A DNA stretch of 48,371 bases, taken from positions 1 through 48,371 of the IMG/VR virus record IMGVR_UViG_3300025102_007024; one strand, written 5' to 3'. Shown in pieces: positions 7,667 to 15,709 of this stretch (positions are counted from its first letter, which is position 1; each line of letters opens with the position of its first letter). The notes beneath the pieces are model-generated. The model worked only from the letters and a program-made list of their open reading frames with translations. It did no database searches and had not been told where the DNA came from. Source of the DNA: a virus. The position numbers were made by a program, and so were the translations under genes.

Positions 7667-8430
7667 TGATTATTCCTGAACTATATGGAGGGTTAGGAAA
7701 TAATCTCTTTCAAATAGCAGCTGCTTATGCTATAGCTAAAGAATTAAATTCTTTTGTAGCTATAAATTATAAAAAGCATTGTAACCCTTGCTTCTTTCAT
7801 CCTACTAAATATAAAAATAATATTTTTAAAAATATAGTAAGTACAGATTTAACGTTTTCAGAAACCTATAACGAGCCTACTTTTACTTATTCAAAAATAC
7901 CCGTTAAAAATAACATAATACTAAATGGTTATTTTCAAAGCTATAATTACTTTAAAAAATATCATAAAGAAGTTAAAAGTTTATTTAACTTTCCTAGATT
8001 AAGAAAAGTTAGAATAGATAGAGCTATTGCAAATATTGATGGTCAATTTATAATAAATCATATTAGACGAGGTGACTACAAGGATAATAACGTATACTCG
8101 TTTATTTCAAAAGATTACTATAAGCAAGCTCAGGATTATATTCAAAGTAAAACAAAGACAAAATTAACAAATATTTTGGTAACTGATGATAAAGAAGCAG
8201 TTAGAAAAGAATTTGATAATGATCTAATTATTGAAACTCGAGATGAAATAGAAGACTTATACCTACTAACTAGAGGTAAATATTTCGTTGGGTGTAATAG
8301 TACCTTTTCTTGGTGGGGAAGTTTTTTAAGTAATCATAAAATAGACATTTTTCCAAAAAAATGGTTTAATAAAGGAGGTGAGCTACTAAAATCAAAAGAC
8401 ATATATAGAGATAGTCTATTATGCATATAA
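7666..8430 (+). CDS. GT11 family alpha-1,2-fucosyltransferase-like
   Basis: A 254-residue GT-B type transferase with the three GT11 hallmarks: GGLGNNLFQIAAAYAIA at the N-terminus, HIRRGDY at residues 132-138 (the Arg-Arg pair binds GDP-fucose phosphates), and FVGCNSTFSWWGSFL near residue 210. The start is GTG, reached in the same base step as the dehydratase stop. Family members move fucose from GDP-fucose onto galactose or related residues of LPS or capsule. Placement right after gmd strongly suggests that the phage both makes and uses a GDP-6-deoxyhexose. The acceptor is unknown. It is slightly shorter than most bacterial GT11 enzymes. Confidence 0.88.
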   Translation: MIIPELYGGLGNNLFQIAAAYAIAKELNSFVAINYKKHCNPCFFHPTKYKNNIFKNIVSTDLTFSETYNEPTFTYSKIPVKNNIILNGYFQSYNYFKKYHKEVKSLFNFPRLRKVRIDRAIANIDGQFIINHIRRGDYKDNNVYSFISKDYYKQAQDYIQSKTKTKLTNILVTDDKEAVRKEFDNDLIIETRDEIEDLYLLTRGKYFVGCNSTFSWWGSFLSNHKIDIFPKKWFNKGGELLKSKDIYRDSLLCI

Positions 8431-8433
8431 ATT

Positions 8434-8796
8434 ATGAATTTTTTTCAATTACAAAATAAATTATTTTACTCTAAAAAAGATAATGCTGATTATTTAGATG
8501 CGGAAGGTGAACAAGCTTTTGTACCTTTCTTGTTTAATCGATGGCTTTCGTTTTATGATAAAAGTATGTCGATTTTTACTAATGAAACTTTAAATAAATT
8601 TAGTACTATATTTGAAGATAAGCAGAGAGTGTATAGGCTATACTACTATCTTATTCCTAGGCTTAAGTGGAAAAAGATATCTTATATTAAGAAAGTTAAG
8701 AAAGAAAAAGATGAAGATCTTAATTTAGAAATAATGGCTAAAAATAAAAATATATCAGTACGAGAACTTAAACAGTATATTGAAGATTATGAGTAA
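8434..8796 (+). CDS. Possible gp62-like DNA polymerase clamp-loader small subunit
   Basis: A 120-residue, helix-rich, basic protein. Recognisable pieces are FVPFLFNRWLSF, a following NETLNKF, and YYLIPRLKWKKISYIKK, then a terminal SVREL...YIEDYE. This order (PFxxNRxLS, then NExLN, then IPRxKWxKxxYIKK) is what I associate with the small clamp-loader subunits of T4-like phages, where the protein partners gp44. No gp44 or gp45 gene is in the window, and it is embedded among sugar genes, so this is a resemblance call. It ends 8 bases inside the following epimerase gene. Confidence 0.48.
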   Translation: MNFFQLQNKLFYSKKDNADYLDAEGEQAFVPFLFNRWLSFYDKSMSIFTNETLNKFSTIFEDKQRVYRLYYYLIPRLKWKKISYIKKVKKEKDEDLNLEIMAKNKNISVRELKQYIEDYE

Positions 8797-9694
8797 AGCA
8801 TTAGTTACCGGTGGTTGTGGATTTATTGGATCTAACTTAGTTGATAGATTAATTAATTTATTTGATGAGATAGTTGTTATTGATAATTTATCTAGCGAAA
8901 CAAATGAAAAATTTTATTATGCTAAAAATAAAAAGGTATCTTACTATAAAAGAGATATATGCGATTATGAAAATACACGTATCTTGTATGATGGAGTAGA
9001 TGTTGTTTTTCACCTTGCAGCAGAATCGAGAATACAACCAACTTTAAAAAATCCTATTTTAGCCGCTAAGACTAATACTGTTGGTACTTGTACGGTATTA
9101 CAGTGTTCAAATGAAGCAGGAGTTAAACGTGTTATATATAGTTCAACATCTTCTGGGTATGGATTAAAGAACAGTATACCGCTTGATGAAGAAATGGAAG
9201 ATGATTGCTTAAACCCTTACTCTGTAACTAAAGTAGCTGGAGAAAAATTATGCAAAATGTATTATGATATATATGGTTTAGAAACTATAGTATTTAGATA
9301 TTTTAACGTTTACGGAGAACGTCACCCAATTAAAGGTCAATACGCGCCTGTCATTGGTATTTTTATTAGACAAAAGAATGACGGGGAGCAGCTTACTGTA
9401 GTTGGAGATGGAGAAAAGACTAGAGACTTTACCCATGTTTATGATATTGTAGAGGGTAATATTTTAGCTGCTGATTTAAAAAATAAAAAACCAGTAGGTC
9501 AATTAATAAATTTGGGTACTGGTACTAATCATAGTATACTTAAAGTTGCTGAATTAGTAGGAGGGGATATAACCTTTATTCCTGCTAGATTAGGTGAAGC
9601 ACAAGATACAAAAGCTAATAATAGCAAAGCTAAAAAATTATTAGGTTGGGAACCTAAGGTTAAATTAGAGGATTGGATAAAAGCTAATAACTAA
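8789..9694 (+). CDS. NAD-dependent nucleotide-sugar epimerase (GalE/WbpP-like)
   Basis: An extended SDR of about 301 residues. Features are ALVTGGCGFIGSNLVDRL (NAD loop), VFHLAAESR, the SSTSSGYG active-site strand, catalytic YSVTK, FRYFNVYGERH, and a C-terminal DFTHVYDIVEGNILAA. This is the layout of UDP-glucose/UDP-GlcNAc 4-epimerases and UDP-glucuronate decarboxylases; the exact substrate cannot be fixed. The ATG at 8789 (MSKALVTGG) is preferred over one three codons earlier because it brings the fold to the very N-terminus. It overlaps the preceding gene by 8 bases. A dedicated regulatory sequence is not visible; it appears to be the last gene of the 4553-9694 run. Confidence 0.88.
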   Translation: MSKALVTGGCGFIGSNLVDRLINLFDEIVVIDNLSSETNEKFYYAKNKKVSYYKRDICDYENTRILYDGVDVVFHLAAESRIQPTLKNPILAAKTNTVGTCTVLQCSNEAGVKRVIYSSTSSGYGLKNSIPLDEEMEDDCLNPYSVTKVAGEKLCKMYYDIYGLETIVFRYFNVYGERHPIKGQYAPVIGIFIRQKNDGEQLTVVGDGEKTRDFTHVYDIVEGNILAADLKNKKPVGQLINLGTGTNHSILKVAELVGGDITFIPARLGEAQDTKANNSKAKKLLGWEPKVKLEDWIKANN

Positions 9695-9701
9695 GTAAAT
9701 A
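9694..9701 (+). promoter_or_regulatory. Weak late-type promoter box (AGTAAATA)
   Basis: AGTAAATA lies directly after the epimerase stop and 5 bases before the ATG at 9707. It differs by one base from the AATAAATA found before other late genes, with the same spacing. It is weaker than the others and may be chance. Confidence 0.35.
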
Positions 9702-9706
9702 GCTGT

Positions 9707-10126
9707 ATGGCAATGGCAAGTATAGACAATCTGGCACCTACTAGAAGTCTTATTGATTTAACTCAAAAAGATAAAGGTGATTTCGGTTTAGATGATTATG
9801 ATCTAGATTTTATTTTTGATGATATTCTACTAGTAGAATATGTCGATGAAACTGATGAGGGGGATGAAGTTATTAGAAATGGAATTGTAGTACCTACAAA
9901 TGCTCTTACTAAAGCATGGCGAAAGGGTAGGATTATCTTAGCAGGACCAGAAACCAAATATGCAAAAGAAGGAGACATTGTTATCTTTCCTAATAATATG
10001 GGAGTAAGTATTTCTAATATATCAGTTGCTGGTAAAAAGAAAGTAGAAAAGGGAATCTTTCTTAACGAAGAAAGAATGTTTGGTATTTGTAAACGCAAAG
10101 ATGATAGTACAGAGAGCAGCTCTTAA
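9707..10126 (+). CDS. GroES-like co-chaperonin (T4 gp31 functional type)
   Basis: A 139-residue protein with a GroES-like beta-barrel pattern: FDDILLVEYVD, a charged flexible segment ending in RNGIVVPTN (equivalent of the mobile loop whose hydrophobic tripeptide docks GroEL), then WRKGRIILAGPET, KEGDIVIFPNNMGV and a final KGIFLNEERMFGI. An N-terminal extension of about 35 residues and a C-terminal charged tail are extra relative to GroES. T4-like phages use gp31 to adapt host GroEL for capsid-protein folding. An alternative ATG two codons downstream is possible. The 3' end overlaps the next gene by 26 bases. Confidence 0.75.
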   Translation: MAMASIDNLAPTRSLIDLTQKDKGDFGLDDYDLDFIFDDILLVEYVDETDEGDEVIRNGIVVPTNALTKAWRKGRIILAGPETKYAKEGDIVIFPNNMGVSISNISVAGKKKVEKGIFLNEERMFGICKRKDDSTESSS

Positions 10127-10478
10127 TTCTATATTACTAAATAACGTAGTAGATATTAGATTTGCAAGGAGAACCCCGAAGCCTGGGTTTCCCCCTACAC
10201 GAAGGATGCTATGTACTAAATCAACAGAACTTTTAAATTCAACTAACGGTAGAATCACTCTTAACTATAAACCTCCTAAAGGAGCTCCACAAACAAATGT
10301 CGTAGAGCAAAATTTAATTATAGTTTGGGATATTTTAATGCAGTCATTTAGAACCATTAGTGCTGACCAAGTTAATCTTATTGAGCAATGGCCAGCTAAT
10401 GATGATTTTTGGGTACATTTTAATGAGAGTGTATATCCGATGTCAGCGGATCAAAAGTTAGAATTTTTAAAATCATGA
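10101..10478 (+). CDS. DUF2693-like small SH3/Sm-fold protein (WYL_2 type)
   Basis: About 125 residues from the ATG at 10101; a TTG 21 bases upstream would add residues with no family support. The pattern LLNNVVDIRFARR, RRMLCTKSTELLNS, and LIIVWDILMQSFRTISADQV resembles the DUF2693 (WYL_2) beta-barrel proteins common in T4-like phages, with the characteristic RxMxCT and VWDI...FRxI strands. Function of this family is unknown, though nucleic-acid binding has been proposed from the fold. It overlaps the co-chaperonin by 26 bases and the next gene by 4 bases. Confidence 0.55.
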   Translation: MIVQRAALNSILLNNVVDIRFARRTPKPGFPPTRRMLCTKSTELLNSTNGRITLNYKPPKGAPQTNVVEQNLIIVWDILMQSFRTISADQVNLIEQWPANDDFWVHFNESVYPMSADQKLEFLKS

Positions 10479-10813
10479 ATTTTAATTTAGAAAAAGTCAC
10501 TCAATCATTAAAGCCTCTGCTTTTATCTAACGTAGAGATACGAACAGATAAAAAATTGCTTAAGAGAGGTCGATTGAAGCTTTTTCAAATTAAACAATAT
10601 AATGTTTTCTTAACATTAGAATATGAAGGTAAAACAAAAAACTTAGAATTACCTTACCCCTTTAGAATTGAACCTAGAGAAGATAGTCTCGTGTTTAATT
10701 ATGAACTTAGTGCATTTATACCAGATAGAAATTCAATTTTTGTAAAATGCATGGATAGCAGTTCAAAATCTAAGCTTTACGATAATCTATTATACTTCTT
10801 GATTACAGATTAG
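10475..10813 (+). CDS. Hypothetical protein, 112 residues
   Basis: I do not recognise this protein. It is basic in its first half (DKKLLKRGRLKLFQ) and shows alternating hydrophobic strands (NVFLTLEYEG, NLELPYPFRIE, LVFNYELSAFIP) typical of a small beta-rich domain. It starts on an ATGA overlap with the preceding SH3-like gene and is followed after 18 bases by the helicase GTG. Context suggests a replication or nucleic-acid accessory protein, but nothing in the sequence proves it. Confidence 0.7.
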   Translation: MNFNLEKVTQSLKPLLLSNVEIRTDKKLLKRGRLKLFQIKQYNVFLTLEYEGKTKNLELPYPFRIEPREDSLVFNYELSAFIPDRNSIFVKCMDSSSKSKLYDNLLYFLITD

Positions 10814-10826
10814 ACTATAGTATAAT
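10811..10826 (+). promoter_or_regulatory. Degenerate GGAACT-N4-TATAAT-type promoter
   Basis: TAGACT, four bases, then a perfect TATAAT (10821-10826), five bases before the helicase GTG at 10832. The spacing equals the five conserved copies elsewhere; the upstream hexamer keeps only part of GGAACT. It overlaps the stop codon of the preceding gene. A transcript from it would start about at the GTG. Confidence 0.4.
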
Positions 10827-10831
10827 AAGGC

Positions 10832-12466
10832 GTGATTGCCGGTCTTCTAAATAGCTTTCCTCAAGGATATGATCCTAATCCGCAACAAGTAAAGCTTCTT
10901 AAAAATATAGATCAAGCATTTGAAGATGGTCATAAATTTGTAGTTTGTAATGCTCCTACCGGTTCAGGTAAATCGTTTATATCAAAAACTATAGGTAATA
11001 TAGCTAATCAATGCTCTAAAGAATATAGATCTACGGTAACTAGTTATTTAGCGTATAAACGAACACAGGGAGGAGGCTATACGTATGAAGACGAATGCTT
11101 AGAGGAGAAGCCCTTTGGCTGCACAGCCTTAACTATTACTAAGGCTTTACAAGATCAATATAAAGATCTATTTAATGATATAGAAGTTTTAAAGGGTAAG
11201 TCTAACTATCAATGCTCTGTAGATGAAAGCTTTAATGTTGAAGTAGCTCCTTGTTTGCATTTACCTAAGATAAGAGAGGAATGTTGGAATAATAGAACTT
11301 GTCCATATTATGAGCAACGTAACGTAGCTCTTACATCACGGTTTAATACTTTAAATTATAATATGTTCTTCTCGTTACCTGAACATCTAAAAAGAAGACA
11401 GTATTTAATTTGCGATGAAGCCTCTGAGCTAGAAGATCAATTAGTTAAAGAGTTTTCTTGTAATATAAATTTTGATTTTTTAAAGAGATCAGATATTGAA
11501 ATAAGACCGCTTTATACTAAAGGTAATAATGTAGCTAAGTGGATTAGCATATTGACTCTTGACTTAAAAGAAAGAATAGATTGGCTCAAAGAAGTTATAA
11601 CTACTACTTCTAAAGTTAAGCAAAAATATTTAATAGAGAAGAAAAGAGAGCTTATTAGTTTAAATAACTTACATTCGAAACTTTCTCTAATTATAGAGAC
11701 CTGGCATGATAGCGAATACGTATACGACAAAGATTCAAAAGGTATTACTTTTATGCCCCTTAAAGTAGATAAACTATCTAATTATCTTTTTAAATATGCT
11801 GATAAAGTAATATTAATGTCTGCTACTATTATTGATCCTTCTAATTTTTGTAAAACGCTTGGAATTAAAAAGTTTAAGTATGTTGAAGCGGAGTCTTCCT
11901 TTGACTCGCAAAAAGCTCCTATATATTGCAATACTAAAGTAAAATTAAATTATTATAATATGGATAAGAATCTGCCTAAAATAGTAAAGCAGATAGATGA
12001 AATTTGCAAATTTCATGAAAATGATAAGGGTATTATTCATTCTAGAAATAAAAATATTACAACGTTTATAGCTGATAGATTATCAGGTAGAAGATTCTTA
12101 GCGCGTGAACCTGGTGTACGTAACGAAGAAATACTGGAACAGCACGTAAACAGTAAAGATGCAACAGTACTTATATCACCTTCTATGTCTTATGGAGTAG
12201 ATTTAAGAGATGATTTAGCTAGATTTCAAATTATTATTAAAGCTCCTTATCTACCTACAAAAGATAAACGAATAGAAAAAATGATGAAAGATGATTTTAT
12301 ATGGTATGAGAATAAAATGCTTTGTTCTCTTATACAGTCATGCGGTCGAGGAGTAAGGTCTCATAAAGATTTTTGTACTACGTATATTTTAGATGCAGCT
12401 ATAGTAGAAAGTGTTATTAAAAATAGTCATAAGTTGCCAAAATACTTTATAGATAGGTTTTGCTAA
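10832..12466 (+). CDS. DinG/XPD-like superfamily 2 helicase
   Basis: A 544-residue helicase beginning at GTG. Walker A APTGSGKS is at residues 41-48 and the DEAH-type box DEAS at 195-198. Four cysteines between them (C128, C141, C151, C157) have the position of the 4Fe-4S cluster of XPD/DinG helicases. Later motifs are VILMSATI (motif III), SPSMSYGVDLRDD (motif V) and QSCGRGVRS (motif VI) near residue 508. This family unwinds DNA 5' to 3'. The Fe-S cysteines are visible, the polarity is family knowledge. A TATAAT lies 5 bases before the start. It probably acts in replication or recombination. Confidence 0.9.
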   Translation: MIAGLLNSFPQGYDPNPQQVKLLKNIDQAFEDGHKFVVCNAPTGSGKSFISKTIGNIANQCSKEYRSTVTSYLAYKRTQGGGYTYEDECLEEKPFGCTALTITKALQDQYKDLFNDIEVLKGKSNYQCSVDESFNVEVAPCLHLPKIREECWNNRTCPYYEQRNVALTSRFNTLNYNMFFSLPEHLKRRQYLICDEASELEDQLVKEFSCNINFDFLKRSDIEIRPLYTKGNNVAKWISILTLDLKERIDWLKEVITTTSKVKQKYLIEKKRELISLNNLHSKLSLIIETWHDSEYVYDKDSKGITFMPLKVDKLSNYLFKYADKVILMSATIIDPSNFCKTLGIKKFKYVEAESSFDSQKAPIYCNTKVKLNYYNMDKNLPKIVKQIDEICKFHENDKGIIHSRNKNITTFIADRLSGRRFLAREPGVRNEEILEQHVNSKDATVLISPSMSYGVDLRDDLARFQIIIKAPYLPTKDKRIEKMMKDDFIWYENKMLCSLIQSCGRGVRSHKDFCTTYILDAAIVESVIKNSHKLPKYFIDRFC

Positions 12467-12472
12467 TAAATA
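12465..12472 (+). promoter_or_regulatory. Late-type promoter AATAAATA for gp15
   Basis: AATAAATA overlaps the helicase stop codon and ends 6 bases before the TTG start of gp15. It matches the T4-like late box (TATAAATA/ATAAATA) and precedes a structural gene. Confidence 0.6.
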
Positions 12473-12478
12473 TATATA

Positions 12479-13657
12479 TTGAAGAATAGAGCTTTTCATT
12501 TTGAGATTAAGGATCTTCTAACGCAGTTTGTAGCAGCGTTTGATGATACAGTTATTTCACGTTTCGATAGAAACAGAAACCCTAAGCAGGATATTGAAGT
12601 ACGTTATGTATTCGCTCCTAAGCAAAGGGTAATGTATGATATTGTTAATAGAGCGCAAAATTTAACTTTACCTGTTGTAGCAGTTAACTTAGCTAGTGTA
12701 ACGAGAGATGAATCTCGTGTTTTTAATAAACTTACACCCACTTTTGTTCCTGGTAGTTTAACTGATGCTCCTGAGAAGTCATCTAAATTTCTAATGCCTG
12801 TTCCAGTTAATTTAGAAGTTAATATGTCAATAATGACTAGGTACATGGCAGATGCAGATCAGATAGTATCTAACTTTGCTCCATATAATAATCCTTATAT
12901 TATATTATCTTGGAGAGTACCTCGAGATTTTGGAGCTGAATATGATCAAGAAATACGATCCGAGGTATTATGGTCAGGTAGTCTTAATTATAATGCGCCT
13001 ACTGATACAACATATTCAGATAAATTTAGAGTAGTAATAGATACCTCTTTTACTATTAAGGGGTGGTTATTTCCAGAGCAAAAAGATACTGTTGGTACTA
13101 TATATGAAGTTAATAATAACTTTATAAATGTTGATTTAAGAAATAGATTATATAACCCTCTAGATGAAACTGTTGAATTTTTATCTTATGAGCAACAAGG
13201 TTATTCAGCTTTATCAGGTTACAACGATTCAGTACCAACAAACTACTCAGAATTAGCTGCAATATCAGCCATTCCGGAGTTTACTAATATCTTTTATTCA
13301 ACGACGGGTTCTATCTTCCCCATAAGAGGTAATACAGGAGCGTTAAGCAGTAGAGATAATGATTATATTTTATATGGTAAAAGATTTAGTTATAATAATA
13401 ATTGGTATCTATCTTCAAATGTAGATGATTTCTTTTCGAACTATCAAGAAATCACTTCTGCTGTAAGCCCAACAATTAGCGGTTATAAATTAGATAATCA
13501 AAAGTTTAGCGTGGGTAATGATAACATAGCTACTATACACCTACCTACTAGTACACTCTCTGCAGCCGGTAAATTTACATTTATTACATCTAACGAAGCA
13601 GGATGGGCATCATCATACGACGCGTTAAGTAGTGTACTTACCGTGTTAAAGTCTTAA
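12479..13657 (+). CDS. 15: Tail sheath terminator / proximal sheath stabiliser (T4 gp15-like)
   Basis: A 392-residue virion protein. The N-terminal 230 residues track T4 gp15: an opening HFEIKDLLTQFVAAFDDTVISR, VRYVFAPKQRVMYDI, LPVVAVNLASV, VNLEVNMSIMTRYMADADQIV, and VIDTSFTIKGWLFP. In T4 this protein forms the hexameric ring that caps the sheath and joins the tail to the head. T4 gp15 is 272 residues; the extra 120 or so at the C-terminus are Ser/Tyr/Asn-rich and may be an added surface domain. The start is TTG at 12479. The 3' end overlaps the convergent GT9 gene by 4 bases. No cysteine occurs, unlike the fibre proteins. Confidence 0.85.
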   Translation: MKNRAFHFEIKDLLTQFVAAFDDTVISRFDRNRNPKQDIEVRYVFAPKQRVMYDIVNRAQNLTLPVVAVNLASVTRDESRVFNKLTPTFVPGSLTDAPEKSSKFLMPVPVNLEVNMSIMTRYMADADQIVSNFAPYNNPYIILSWRVPRDFGAEYDQEIRSEVLWSGSLNYNAPTDTTYSDKFRVVIDTSFTIKGWLFPEQKDTVGTIYEVNNNFINVDLRNRLYNPLDETVEFLSYEQQGYSALSGYNDSVPTNYSELAAISAIPEFTNIFYSTTGSIFPIRGNTGALSSRDNDYILYGKRFSYNNNWYLSSNVDDFFSNYQEITSAVSPTISGYKLDNQKFSVGNDNIATIHLPTSTLSAAGKFTFITSNEAGWASSYDALSSVLTVLKS

Positions 13658-13680
13658 AAGTCTTTAAGTATTTCTTTAAC
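13645..13680. terminator. Nested palindrome at the gp15/GT9 convergent junction
   Basis: GTTAAAG (13645-13651) pairs with CTTTAAC (13674-13680), and inside it CTTAAA (13653-13658) pairs with TTTAAG (13663-13668) around AGTC. The nested, nearly symmetric structure covers both convergent stop codons, so it could end transcription in both directions. It is AT-rich with no strong GC stem, hence a cautious call. Confidence 0.35.
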
Positions 13681-14541
13681 ATCATGGATATGCTCGACAT
13701 TTTCATAAGGGCATTCATGCATTACACCCGTAAAGTTGTAATCGAATATATAACTATCTATATGACCTTCAGGGTGTTCTATTGGCGGGGTAACGTTAAT
13801 ATGTTGATCGTAGCCAAAAATCTTAGGTGAAGTACCTACCCATACTACAGTAGAAGGCAGCCCCATTGCTGCAGCAGCATGTTGTAAAGATGAATCGATA
13901 AGTAGCCTCTTATCTGAATATCTTAATAAATTAAATAATTCCTTCTTAGCTACCGTTTTTTCATATCGTATTACATTTTTAAGTTGAGGATGAAAGTCGT
14001 AGCATACATGAATTATTAAATATTTTTCATGAAGCTGATTAACAATATCTTGAGCTACTTCAGGATGTATATCTCTTACCCAGGAGTAGGGATGCGGTTG
14101 ATGATCTTTACCAGGTCCTCCAAAAGGCTGAAATATCATTATAGGTTTTGTTTTATTAATTTTAGCTAAACCTGGATCTATCGCATCTTTCTCTCTAATA
14201 TTAAAATTTAAATTTAATTTACCCTTCTCTCTCTTTACACCAATCATTTTACACCAAGTATCAATTAAGTGTAGTTTTTTTGTTACATGTGCAGTTTCTC
14301 GATAGGGATCATGAGAAAATATCTCAACCTCTTTATTTAAAATAAAATCTCTATAAAAATAAGGTACATTACCTATTCTATAAACTCTTTCAACATCCTT
14401 ATTACCTAAATAAACCTCTGGCCACGCGCATACTATAATAATTTTTTTATCGGGATATGTATTTTTATATGCACTTATAACTGCCGTACTAGCAACATGC
14501 TTACCAATGCCTCCTTCAATATGAAAAATAGTTGTAGCCAT
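13654..14541 (-). CDS. GT9 (heptosyltransferase)-like glycosyltransferase
   Basis: A 295-residue GT-B fold protein. The N-terminus FHIEGGIGKHVASTAVI matches the opening loop of the ADP-heptose:LPS heptosyltransferase family, where this Gly-rich turn contacts the acceptor or phosphate. The C-terminal half has IMIFQPFGGPGKDH and then KRLLIDSSLQHAAAAMGLPSTVVWVGTSP, the GT9 donor-site block (D-S-x-x-x-H-x-A). It could use the activated sugar made by the 667-4497 operon, which contains HldE-like enzymes; this link is inference. It lies on the minus strand with the fibre gene at 14580, between plus-strand blocks. No AATAAATA box precedes it. Confidence 0.72.
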   Translation of the reverse strand: MATTIFHIEGGIGKHVASTAVISAYKNTYPDKKIIIVCAWPEVYLGNKDVERVYRIGNVPYFYRDFILNKEVEIFSHDPYRETAHVTKKLHLIDTWCKMIGVKREKGKLNLNFNIREKDAIDPGLAKINKTKPIMIFQPFGGPGKDHQPHPYSWVRDIHPEVAQDIVNQLHEKYLIIHVCYDFHPQLKNVIRYEKTVAKKELFNLLRYSDKRLLIDSSLQHAAAAMGLPSTVVWVGTSPKIFGYDQHINVTPPIEHPEGHIDSYIFDYNFTGVMHECPYENVEHIHDVKEILKDF

Positions 14542-14579
14542 TGATATAGTTAATCAATAAAAGGCGGTATTGCAACTTA

Positions 14580-15704
14580 CTACTGAGATAACATTAGGAA
14601 GGTGTTGCCACCACATACACATTTCCATACAACTCCTGCAACACCGGTATCTGCAGTAGGTAGAGCTGAAGCCATAAGATATAGCGTACAAGCATGTAAC
14701 ATGTTAGAGCTTACAGAATCCATGTATGAAGCTCCAGCGATTGCTGAACTACTATGAGTACATTTAACTGTATTACAACAACCACCGGCAATAAAGCTAG
14801 CATTTGCCCCGTCACATATAGTATTATTAAGACCACCTCCAACAGTTCCCAAAGTAGCATTAATTGAATTTTGTTTCCCTCCCCCTATGGCACCTGCATT
14901 AGACTTTACTTCATTTTGGTACCCACCAGCTATTGTAGAACATGCTGCGGTAGTATGATTGTCACAACCACCTCCTATAAATGACAATGTTCCACAGGCA
15001 TCATTTTGTCTTCCTCCGCCTACTACATTAAAGTTAGATGATGCACTGTTACATTCCCCTCCTCCTATAACAATACAACTTCCACAACCAACATTACAAT
15101 GTCCTCCACCTATAAAAGAAAAAGATTTCGTTGCATTACAACAACCTCCAGCAATAACTGCACATGTACTTGATCCTAAATTATTTTCAACCCCACCTAA
15201 AATACTAGAAGCAGTTCCTGATATTACATGCTCACTTCCTATATAAGCTGATCCTGTAGCTGCTATATTTCTACCAGAACTTAGATTACCTGAAGTAGTT
15301 ATACCACCTACACCAGCAGATAAAAGTGAGGTACCTTCAATACTACTTGCTGTTAAATTAGTTGCTACCGAAATATTATTAGCAGATAAAGGGCTACTTC
15401 CAGCAGCTAAGCTTCCTGCAGTTAAAGTTAACCCTGCTGTAGTAATAGAAGCAAAGGCTGGGCTATCTCCTGTTGAAAGACCAAAACCAACAGTAGCTCC
15501 TCCAGCTCCTCCTAAAGTAACTACTCCTTGTTGGTTACCTGCTATATTAGTTGAACAAAAATACCTTGCATCTCCCTGTGCAGTTATACCCGAAAAAACA
15601 CTACTTACTGAAGTTTGTCTAGTCTGGCCACATTGTACAAATGGTTGGGTCTCAAAACCCGATAGGTGAGTTGCTGCTGGAAGGTCTGAAATCTTTACGC
15701 CCAT
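14580..15704 (-). CDS. Cysteine-rich trimeric fibre protein with YadA/Hep_Hag-like head repeats
   Basis: A 374-residue fibre. The N-terminus (MGVKISDLPAATHLSG...) looks like a virion attachment segment. Residues from about 165 to 320 contain roughly ten repeats of a GGG(x)xN type unit (ILGGVENN, VIAGGCCN, FIGGGHCN, VIGGGECN, VVGGGRQN, FIGGGCDN and so on), spaced 14-16 residues. This is the left-handed beta-roll pattern of trimeric autotransporter heads. A C-terminal LPTADTGVAGVVWKC segment ends it. About 19 cysteines are present (about 5%), many in CC or CxxC-like pairs, unusual for such a head. An AATAAATA box precedes it. Probable role: receptor-binding or side fibre. Confidence 0.75.
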   Translation of the reverse strand: MGVKISDLPAATHLSGFETQPFVQCGQTRQTSVSSVFSGITAQGDARYFCSTNIAGNQQGVVTLGGAGGATVGFGLSTGDSPAFASITTAGLTLTAGSLAAGSSPLSANNISVATNLTASSIEGTSLLSAGVGGITTSGNLSSGRNIAATGSAYIGSEHVISGTASSILGGVENNLGSSTCAVIAGGCCNATKSFSFIGGGHCNVGCGSCIVIGGGECNSASSNFNVVGGGRQNDACGTLSFIGGGCDNHTTAACSTIAGGYQNEVKSNAGAIGGGKQNSINATLGTVGGGLNNTICDGANASFIAGGCCNTVKCTHSSSAIAGASYMDSVSSNMLHACTLYLMASALPTADTGVAGVVWKCVCGGNTFLMLSQ

Positions 15705-15709
15705 ACATT

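Noticed and set aside
10155-10200. GC-rich stretch AACCC...GGGTT as a structured RNA or tRNA fragment.
   Set aside because: It is within a supported coding region (RRTPKPGFPPTRR), the stem is only five pairs, and no tRNA arms accompany it.
14542-14579. Terminator between the GT9 and fibre genes.
   Set aside because: Only a weak five-base CAATA/TATTG pairing is present and there is no clear stem followed by a T-run.
14959-15246. Plus-strand frame rich in Pro (PPP repeats) opposite the cysteine-rich fibre.
   Set aside because: The Pro runs are the complement of the Gly codons of the fibre repeats.
13654-15704. A lysogeny or mobile-element island, because this stretch is inverted.
   Set aside because: No integrase, transposase, terminal repeats or attachment-like duplication is visible; local strand switches are common in T4-like phages.
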